Assembly: GCF_016464385.1 (NCBI RefSeq)
Contig: NZ_JADMLH010000017.1
Span: forward strand, 13,804-77,803
Length of the DNA stretch: 64,000 nt
Direction of reading: 5' to 3'
From: Nucisporomicrobium flavum
GTDB taxonomy: Bacteria; Actinomycetota; Actinomycetes; Mycobacteriales; Micromonosporaceae
The notes under the pieces were generated by a model that searched no databases, was not told the DNA's origin, and saw nothing but the letters and a program-made list of their open reading frames with translations. Shown here one piece after another: positions 58,927-64,000 of the stretch (position 1 is its first letter; each line of letters starts with the position of its first letter). The position numbers and the translations under genes were made by a program.

Positions 58927-59736
58927 GTGATCCGCCGCGCCGTCTGCCTGCTGCTCTGCCTGCTGACCGCCGCGGCCTGCACCACGCCGGGCCGCGCGGA
59001 GCCGAGGGCGAGCGCGCCGGCACCCGCGCCCGCGCTGCCCGACGGCCAGAAGGGTGGCTGGAGGCCGGCGTTCCAGGACGAGTTCGACGGCGACCGGCTG
59101 GACCCGTCGCGGTGGGCCGACCACTCCAGCGCCGAACCGGACGAGGGCCGCGGCAACCTGGGCAACCAGCAGCTCGAGTGGAACCGGGCCGCCAACTGCC
59201 GGGTCGGCGGCGGCGAGCTCGTGATGACGGCACGCCGGGAGACCGTCACGTCACCGTCGAGCGGCCAGCGCTACGACTGGACGTCGTGCCTGATCACGAG
59301 CACCCCCGCGTACGCGTTCCAGTACGGCTACCTCGAGGAACGAGCCATCCTGCCGGCGGCGCGCGGCTTCTGGCCCGCCTTCTGGACGTGGCAGGCGCGC
59401 GGCGTCGACCGGCACACCGAGACCGATGCGTACGAGTTCTACTCCGACAACCATCGGCGGCTCTACGGCACCCAGTTCTCCGGCGAGCGCGGGCGGTGCG
59501 AGTGGCGGCCGGCGTTCGATCCGACCGCGGGGTGGCACACGTACGGCGTCGCCATCGAACCCTCCGGCACCACCTGGTACGCCGACGGCAGGCAGGTCTG
59601 CCACAGCGACGCCACCTCGGACGCGCCGACCGCGATCATCTCGAACCTGGCCGTCTACTCCCGGATCCCACCCGAGCCTGCGACGACGAGCGCCGTCAAG
59701 CGGGTCGACTACATCAGGGCGTGGACCGCGTCGTGA
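58927..59736 (+). CDS. GH16 lipoprotein of the exopolysaccharide cluster
   Basis: 269 aa. Lipoprotein signal (VCLLLCLLTAAAC, Cys20) and a short Ala/Pro linker lead to a GH16 domain (about 43-269) with FQDEFDG, NLGNQQLEW and the catalytic ETDAYEF (E-x-D-x-x-E). AAAGGA lies before GTG 58927. As the last gene of the cluster it may trim, release or edit the polymer, which would then contain beta-1,3 or 1,3-1,4 glucosyl or galactosyl links. Its 3' end overlaps the convergent VanZ-like gene by 23 bases. Confidence 0.9.
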   Translation: MIRRAVCLLLCLLTAAACTTPGRAEPRASAPAPAPALPDGQKGGWRPAFQDEFDGDRLDPSRWADHSSAEPDEGRGNLGNQQLEWNRAANCRVGGGELVMTARRETVTSPSSGQRYDWTSCLITSTPAYAFQYGYLEERAILPAARGFWPAFWTWQARGVDRHTETDAYEFYSDNHRRLYGTQFSGERGRCEWRPAFDPTAGWHTYGVAIEPSGTTWYADGRQVCHSDATSDAPTAIISNLAVYSRIPPEPATTSAVKRVDYIRAWTAS

Positions 59737-60175
59737 CGGCCGCCCGCCCGGCCCGATCCCGCCGCACGACCGCCCGCAGCAGCAGAACGCCGGCCACTCC
59801 CCCGGCCGTGTTGGCGATCAGGTCGTTGACGTCGACCGTACGGAAGCTGCCCAGCGTCAGCCACCACACCAGCTGCAGCGTCTCGATGGCGGCGCTGGCG
59901 GCGAACGACACCGTGGTGATGCGGCGCAGCGATCCGGCGGCCGGCCACAGCAGCGGCACAAGCAGGCCGAGCGGCACGAACATGACCACGTTGAGCAGGA
60001 AACTCCAGGCCTCGACCCGGAACGGCACCCAGTGCACGACGATCCACCAGGGCACCTCCGCGCGGGCGTCCGCCGGTCGCGTCCGGAACGGCACGACGGT
60101 CACGACCGCGACGCTCACCGCGTACAGGAGGAGGACCGAAGCGGTGACCACCCGCCGCCGCGGGCCGAATCTCAT
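59714..60175 (-). CDS. VanZ-like membrane protein
   Basis: 153 aa. Four helices (10-28, 57-78, 85-105, 118-135) with the VanZ-type segments NVVMFVPLGLLVPLL and ETLQL...FRTVDVNDLIANTAGG. Function of the family is unclear; teicoplanin-resistance VanZ is one member. It follows the response regulator gene by 28 bases on the same strand. Confidence 0.85.
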   Translation of the reverse strand: MRFGPRRRVVTASVLLLYAVSVAVVTVVPFRTRPADARAEVPWWIVVHWVPFRVEAWSFLLNVVMFVPLGLLVPLLWPAAGSLRRITTVSFAASAAIETLQLVWWLTLGSFRTVDVNDLIANTAGGVAGVLLLRAVVRRDRAGRAAVTTRSTP

Positions 60176-60203
60176 GCCTGAACTGTAGGGGGATCTTCGC
60201 GCG

Positions 60204-60809
60204 TCAGCGCAGCCAGCCGTCCTTGCGCACGATGCGGATCGCGTCGAGCCGGTTGCGCGCGCCGGTCTTGTAGATCACCGAGGACAGGTAGTTGCGCACC
60301 GTGCCGCCGGACAGGTAGAGCCGCTTGGCGATGTCGTCGACCGAGTCGCCTTCGGCCGCCAGCCCCAGCACTTCCAGCTCGCGGGTGCTCAGGCCCCGTT
60401 CGGTGTTGAGCGACGCCGCCTGCAGCCGCGGCTGCACGATCCGCTCGCCGGCCGCCAGCCGCCGCACCGAATCCGCCAGGTACGCCGCCGAGGCCTCCTT
60501 GAGCAGGAAACTCACCTCACCGCCGCGGCGGCGGGGCGGCAGCATCCCGGGCTTGGTCGGGTCGCAGAGGACGAGCACCGAGCACGACGGGATCCGCGCG
60601 CGCAGCTCCGCGGCGGCCGGCAGGACCTGGCTGACCATGAGCTCCGTGTCGACGACGACCACGTGCGGGGCGAACGGCACGGCCCGGGCGGCCACGTCGT
60701 GGTCCATCGGCAGCGTGCCGACCACCTCGATGTCCGGCTGGGCGCTCAGCAGGACGCGCACCTGGATGCCGAAATACCCGCCGTCACGCACCACGAGAAC
60801 CCGGATCAT
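60204..60809 (-). CDS. Orphan NarL-type response regulator with degenerate receiver
   Basis: 201 aa. The receiver-like domain (1-118) keeps the central Asp in VVVDTEL and Lys in FLLKEAS but has only one acid (VVRDGG) where two are normal. A basic insertion MLPPRRRGG lies near the activation surface. The LuxR domain (about 135-201) is normal: LSTRELEVLGLAAEGDSVDDIA and VRNYLSSVIYKTGARNR. It may not depend on phosphorylation. ATG 60809 follows GAGGAGG. No kinase is adjacent; it lies next to the exopolysaccharide cluster and could regulate it. Confidence 0.85.
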   Translation of the reverse strand: MIRVLVVRDGGYFGIQVRVLLSAQPDIEVVGTLPMDHDVAARAVPFAPHVVVVDTELMVSQVLPAAAELRARIPSCSVLVLCDPTKPGMLPPRRRGGEVSFLLKEASAAYLADSVRRLAAGERIVQPRLQAASLNTERGLSTRELEVLGLAAEGDSVDDIAKRLYLSGGTVRNYLSSVIYKTGARNRLDAIRIVRKDGWLR

Positions 60810-60834
60810 CGTGCCTCCTCACCGGCAGCGTCCG

Positions 60835-60903
60835 ATTCCGACGGTAGTACTCCGCGGCATCCCCCGCATATGGCAGGACGCCATTCCGACAGGCGGTTCC
60901 GAC
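60835..60903. promoter_or_regulatory. Three direct repeats upstream of the orphan regulator
   Basis: ATTCCGAC (60835-60842), ATTCCGAC (60883-60890) and GTTCCGAC (60896-60903); the last two have a 13-base period. Possible autoregulatory binding sites. Confidence 0.45.
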
Positions 60904-61001
60904 GCCGTTCCACCCCGTGCGTCGCGGGTATTCGCACTGGTCAAGGCACTCGGGGCGGGCCCCCCGGAAGATCGACAGGCATCAGCAGGATGGACGATTG
61001 T

Positions 61002-61013
61002 GGCCGATCGGCC
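61002..61013. repeat. 12-bp perfect palindrome
   Basis: GGCCGATCGGCC in the 262-base gap between the orphan regulator and the nuclease-like gene. The rest of this gap shows no gene and no convincing promoter. Confidence 0.4.
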
Positions 61014-61071
61014 GAACAGCGTCCGACATTCGTTTCATCCTTTGCGGACAGCGACCCTGCACAAAAGGTGA

Positions 61072-62322
61072 TCAGTGGCCGAACAGGACGGTACGCCCCT
61101 CCTTGACCTGTCCGGCGGTGTACGCCACCTGGTCGATCGGCGTGCCGAGCGCGTCCACCAGCGTCAGCGTGCCGCCGGCATTGCCCAGCCGCAGCGGCTC
61201 CGCCCCCACCTGCACGACCTCGCCCGCGGCCAGCGTCCCGTCGAGCGCACGGATGCCACCGGAGCGGTCCCGCAGCGTCCAGCCGGCCAGATCGACGGCC
61301 GACGCGGTCGCGTTGAGCAGGGTCAGCCGCTCCCGGCCCGGATCCGCCCCGGCCGGGTCCGGCAGCGCGGCCACGATCACCACGTCCCCCGCCGCGGGCG
61401 CCGACGGGCGCGTGGGCGTGCCCGGCGGAGGCGGGTCCGGCGTGATCACGAAGTCCTCCGGCCACGCGGTCAGTTGCACAGTGGTGCCGCGCGCCACGAC
61501 CACGTCGTGCAGGTTGCCCGTCTCCAGGCGATCGAGCAGGAACACGGCGTCGTCACGGTTGACCGGATCCGATCGCAGCCACGCGTCGAACCCGTCGAGG
61601 TTCGCCGCGCCGGTGGCCAGGTACGGCACGAGCCGGCGGAACAGCTTCGGCCAGCACACCAGCGACCGCAGGGCCGCCGCGCCGGTGACGTCGGCCGGTC
61701 CGTCCGGGTCGGCGGTCGAGCGCGGCCAGATACCCGCGGCGTCGGCCCGCGCCTTGCGCGACACCCCGGCGAGATGGGTACGCAGGGACGCCGGCAGCGT
61801 CGAGTAGAACGCCGGATACACCAGCCCGGCCGCGAGCAGGCGCGCGTTGAGCGACCGGTCGACCAGCGCGTCGTCGAGGAACACCGTGCCGCCGTCCGGT
61901 CCCGCCGGCTCGCCCGGGAAGACGAAACCGATCATCCGCCCGTTCGCGTCGATGCCGTTGGACAGCACGTGCCCGCGTACGGTGTCCCGGTCCGCGGCGC
62001 GCACCTTGTTGGGCAGATCGTCGAAGAACTGCACCCCGGTGAAGCCGAGCAGCCGCAACAGCTCGTCGCGCGCCGCGTTCGCCCCGGCGAGCTCCTGGTG
62101 CGTCTCGGCGAAGTGGGTCTCCAGCGCGTCGATGGCCTCCAGGCGTACGGAGATCCCCCGCGCGGTCAGGTCCGGCGGGGTCCCCGAGGGGCGGGCCAGC
62201 CGTTCCACCAGTCCCGGCGACTCCGGCCGGAACTTGACCGTGTCCCCGTCCGGCTCCGGCCCCTGACGCGGCAGATCCGCGTACCGGATGATGAACTCTC
62301 CCCGCAGCACCGTGTACGTCAT
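61072..62322 (-). CDS. SNase-like domain plus lamin-tail domain protein
   Basis: 416 aa. The N-terminal half (20-190) resembles a staphylococcal-nuclease fold: ISVRLEAIDALE corresponds to the RLxGIDxPE strand, and VDRSLNARLLAAGLVYPAFY to the C-terminal helix. After a Pro-rich linker (PDPPPPGTPTRPSAP) a lamin-tail domain (about 315-416) has LTLLNATASAVDLAGWTLRDRSG. No signal peptide is present. The catalytic Arg/Glu set of SNase is not clearly conserved, so activity is uncertain. ATG 62322 follows AGGAGGG. Divergent from the TPR/FN3 gene. Confidence 0.72.
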   Translation of the reverse strand: MTYTVLRGEFIIRYADLPRQGPEPDGDTVKFRPESPGLVERLARPSGTPPDLTARGISVRLEAIDALETHFAETHQELAGANAARDELLRLLGFTGVQFFDDLPNKVRAADRDTVRGHVLSNGIDANGRMIGFVFPGEPAGPDGGTVFLDDALVDRSLNARLLAAGLVYPAFYSTLPASLRTHLAGVSRKARADAAGIWPRSTADPDGPADVTGAAALRSLVCWPKLFRRLVPYLATGAANLDGFDAWLRSDPVNRDDAVFLLDRLETGNLHDVVVARGTTVQLTAWPEDFVITPDPPPPGTPTRPSAPAAGDVVIVAALPDPAGADPGRERLTLLNATASAVDLAGWTLRDRSGGIRALDGTLAAGEVVQVGAEPLRLGNAGGTLTLVDALGTPIDQVAYTAGQVKEGRTVLFGH

Positions 62323-62430
62323 GACGCCCTCCTGTCTGAACGCTAGGCCGACGGGCGTACGACCAGGGCTGATACGTCGGGTACCCGTCGTCCGGACCCG
62401 GGGTGGCGCCGGCCGATCGTTGCGGGCAGC

Positions 62431-63465
62431 ATGGCCTGCGTGTCGCAGCCGTCCCCCCTCCACGCCTCCCGGCAACGCGCCCAGGCGCTCGCCGGATCCG
62501 GCGACCTCGCCCAGGCCCGCGCCGTGCTCGAGCACGCCGTCGAGCTGGGCCGGCTCAACCTGGGCGAGGACGACCCCGACGTGCTGCTCACCGCTCAGCA
62601 GCTCGCCACGGTGCACCAGCAGGCCGGCGACGCCCCGGGCGCCCGGCGCGTGCTGGAGGAGGCGTACGCGGCCGGGCAGTGGCGGCTCGGCGACACCGAT
62701 CCCGTGATGCTCGGCATCTCCTTCGACCTGGGGGTGGTCGCGGAGGAGATGGAGAACCGGCACGAGGCCCGCCGCGCCTTCGGCCGCGTCGCCGCGCACG
62801 GGCCGGCGGTGCTGGGCACGGACCATTGGGCGGTCACCCGGGCGCGGGCCTATCTGGGCGACGAACCTCCGACGGTACGCATCGAGCTGCCCACTCCCAC
62901 TCCGACTCCCGCACCTGTGGCCCAGCCTGCCCCTCACATCCCCGCGCAGCGTGTGACGTATGTCGAGCAGCCGCCACCGCACGTTGTTTCTGTGCCCCCG
63001 ATCACCACGGCAGTTCCGGCGCCCGCGGCCGGCGGACGGTCGCCGGCTCTGTTCGCCGCGATCGCCGCGGGGTTCGGGGTGGTCATCGCCGTGGCCGCGC
63101 TGGTGGTCGTGCTGGCGAGGTCCGGTGACGACGGCGGCAAGTCCGATGTGCCAACTCTGAGCGGCCCGGCCCCCACCGACGTGCGCGTGCGCGACTACGG
63201 GGCGTCGGTGCAGCTCTTCTGGTCCGACCCCGCCAACGGCCGGACGTCGTTCCTGATCACCGGGGGCCGGCCGGGCGAGCAGCTCAAGCCCATGGGACAG
63301 GTCGGACCCACCACGACCTCGTTCAACCTCAACGGGCTCAACCCGGACCTGGACTACTGCTTCGCCGTCGTGGCGGTATACAGCACGAGCCAGTTCGCCA
63401 CATCGCCGCAGTCGTGCACCAGCCGTACACGCAGTGACCCGTCCCCGGGGAAGAGCCGGAAATGA
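62431..63465 (+). CDS. TPR - membrane helix - FN3 protein
   Basis: 344 aa. N-terminal tetratricopeptide-like helices (10-145, with LNLGEDDPDVLLTAQQLATV and RLGDTDPVMLGISFDLGVVA as repeat halves) are followed by a Pro/Thr linker (PTPTPTPAPVAQPAPH). A transmembrane helix (about 207-229) and an extracytoplasmic FN3 domain (245-335) follow. It joins a cytoplasmic protein-interaction domain with an outer binding domain. It precedes another membrane-anchored protein. Confidence 0.8.
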   Translation: MACVSQPSPLHASRQRAQALAGSGDLAQARAVLEHAVELGRLNLGEDDPDVLLTAQQLATVHQQAGDAPGARRVLEEAYAAGQWRLGDTDPVMLGISFDLGVVAEEMENRHEARRAFGRVAAHGPAVLGTDHWAVTRARAYLGDEPPTVRIELPTPTPTPAPVAQPAPHIPAQRVTYVEQPPPHVVSVPPITTAVPAPAAGGRSPALFAAIAAGFGVVIAVAALVVVLARSGDDGGKSDVPTLSGPAPTDVRVRDYGASVQLFWSDPANGRTSFLITGGRPGEQLKPMGQVGPTTTSFNLNGLNPDLDYCFAVVAVYSTSQFATSPQSCTSRTRSDPSPGKSRK

Positions 63466-63478
63466 TCACTCTGGGCGA

Positions 63479-63500
63479 TCACGGTTATCCACAACCGTGA
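63479..63500. promoter_or_regulatory. Inverted repeat containing a DnaA box
   Basis: TCACGGTT-ATCCAC-AACCGTGA (8-bp arms) starts 13 bases after the TPR/FN3 stop. Its centre contains TTATCCACA (63485-63493), a perfect consensus DnaA box. It may be a terminator, an operator or a DnaA-regulated site. Confidence 0.6.
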
Positions 63501-63533
63501 CTGGCCGGGTGTCCACGTCCCCACACCGACCCC

Positions 63534-63539
63534 TATGAT
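63534..63539 (+). promoter_or_regulatory. -10 element before the last gene
   Basis: TATGAT, near-consensus; the -35 region 17 bases upstream (GTCCAC) is poor. Predicted start near 63546, with a GGGAGG ribosome site before GTG 63589. Confidence 0.4.
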
Positions 63540-63588
63540 GGCCTGCGTCCTTGAGCAGGTCAGCCGGTGAACGGGAGGGATGCGGGCC

Positions 63589-64000
63589 GTGGCCAGTGCA
63601 GATGCGCCCAGTGAGGGCGCGATGACCGACCGGCGCCGGCGGCCGTGGCGCAGCCGTGGCGGGCTGGTCACGATCGGCACTGTCCTCACGCTCGTCACGG
63701 GCCTCGGGCTCACCGTCCTCGGGCTCGGCGCGGCCGATCAGGCCGTGGCGAGCTTCGACGCCGCGTCCTGGGTGTGGAGCCGGGCGAAGGGCGAGGTCGC
63801 CCGGGTCAACGGCGTCACCGCCCGGGTGGACACCCGCGTCGACGTGCCACGCGCCCGCGGACACCAGATGCAGGTCACGCAGAACGACCGCTTCGTGATC
63901 CTGCGCGACGTCCAGACCGGCACCGTGAGCACGATGGACCTCACGTCGCTGCAGGAGGCCGCCGGCACCTGGTCCACGGCCTCCGGCATCGGCGTGCGGG
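63589..64000 (+). CDS. Membrane-anchored extracytoplasmic protein, 5' part only
   Basis: The first 137 codons of a gene that continues beyond the window. A basic cytoplasmic N-terminus (TDRRRRPWRSRGG), one transmembrane helix (about 25-47), then WSRAKGEVARVNGVTARVDTRVDVP and QNDRFVILRDVQTGTVSTMDL. These segments match the N-terminus of large actinobacterial FN3/propeller proteins as I recall them. GTG 63589 is preferred to ATG 63580 because GGGAGG would abut the latter with no spacing. Confidence 0.75.
   Translation, partial: MASADAPSEGAMTDRRRRPWRSRGGLVTIGTVLTLVTGLGLTVLGLGAADQAVASFDAASWVWSRAKGEVARVNGVTARVDTRVDVPRARGHQMQVTQNDRFVILRDVQTGTVSTMDLTSLQEAAGTWSTASGIGVR

Noticed and set aside
62412..62419. 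GCCGATCG upstream of the TPR/FN3 gene as a FliA promoter
   Set aside because: The -35 position reads CCGG, and GCCGAT alone is frequent in this base composition.
63580..63588. ATG 63580 as start of the last gene
   Set aside because: The GGGAGGG ribosome site directly abuts it; GTG 63589 has normal spacing.
1..64000. CRISPR arrays, tRNA/rRNA genes, insertion sequences, prophage
   Set aside because: No regular repeat-spacer series, cloverleaf-like sequence, transposase, integrase or phage structural gene was recognised on either strand.

Overview
The window is very GC-rich (about 70-74 % by eye), with GTG starts, GGAGG-type ribosome binding sites and dense 4-base stop/start overlaps. It comes from an actinomycete, and the gene content points to Micromonosporaceae, most likely an Actinoplanes-like genus. 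The reasons are tandem chemoreceptor genes, motility-sigma (FliA)-like promoter motifs, a cellulose-binding module, many secreted hydrolases and large exopolysaccharide loci. The genus is an inference. I see no rRNA, tRNA, CRISPR array, IS element or prophage. The only clearly foreign-looking gene is a lower-GC 'beta family' gene near 21.8-22.9 kb.

Left part (0-15 kb). A leftward operon runs usp, a GH16 lipoprotein, a cellulose-synthase-like GT2, an HlyD-like membrane-fusion protein and a pyrophosphatase homologue that lacks two active-site aspartates. It looks like a beta-glucan synthesis and export unit. Next come a secreted M1 metallopeptidase and a leftward DUF4956 / VTC / CotH operon whose CotH protein carries a C-terminal CBM2. 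After these lie a large Asp-box beta-propeller protein and an LLM oxidoreductase / aldo-keto reductase pair controlled by a divergent TetR gene with a well-defined operator.

Middle (15-33 kb). Secreted S37 peptidase and cyclophilin genes are followed by a large-subunit catalase, an FAD-dependent NADH dehydrogenase-like enzyme divergent from a MarR repressor (two operators), the beta-family gene, an EamA exporter, a secreted M14 carboxypeptidase, a formaldehyde-dehydrogenase-like enzyme, a small zinc-ribbon protein, two tandem chemoreceptors and a NarL-type two-component system.

33-48 kb. This part holds a small membrane protein and a patatin/DUF3376 protein that overlap tail to tail by 237 bases, a diguanylate cyclase with a FliA-like, apparently leaderless promoter, a Trp/Arg-rich repetitive protein, a terpene-cyclase-fold protein, a DoxX-like membrane protein, a GT2, a YdcF-like protein, an S41 peptidase, a leaderless MerR regulator, a HEAT-like protein, a sulfotransferase and a secreted beta-helix protein.

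48-60 kb. A ten-gene rightward, translationally coupled exopolysaccharide cluster encodes a priming transferase, a Wzy-like polymerase, a MurJ/Wzx-like flippase, a deacetylase, two GT4 enzymes, a Wzz-like protein, a CelD/FemAB-like acyltransferase, a cytochrome P450 and a GH16 lipoprotein. The right end carries VanZ-like, NarL-like, nuclease-lamin-tail and TPR/FN3 proteins, then the 5' end of a large membrane-anchored protein that runs out of the window.

The most unusual features are regulatory. Two genes (cyclophilin and sulfotransferase) have a perfect inverted repeat that would hide the ribosome binding site in read-through mRNA but not in mRNA from the gene's own predicted promoter. FliA-like promoters link chemoreceptors to c-di-GMP. 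The 'pyrophosphatase' in the glucan operon appears to have lost catalytic residues.
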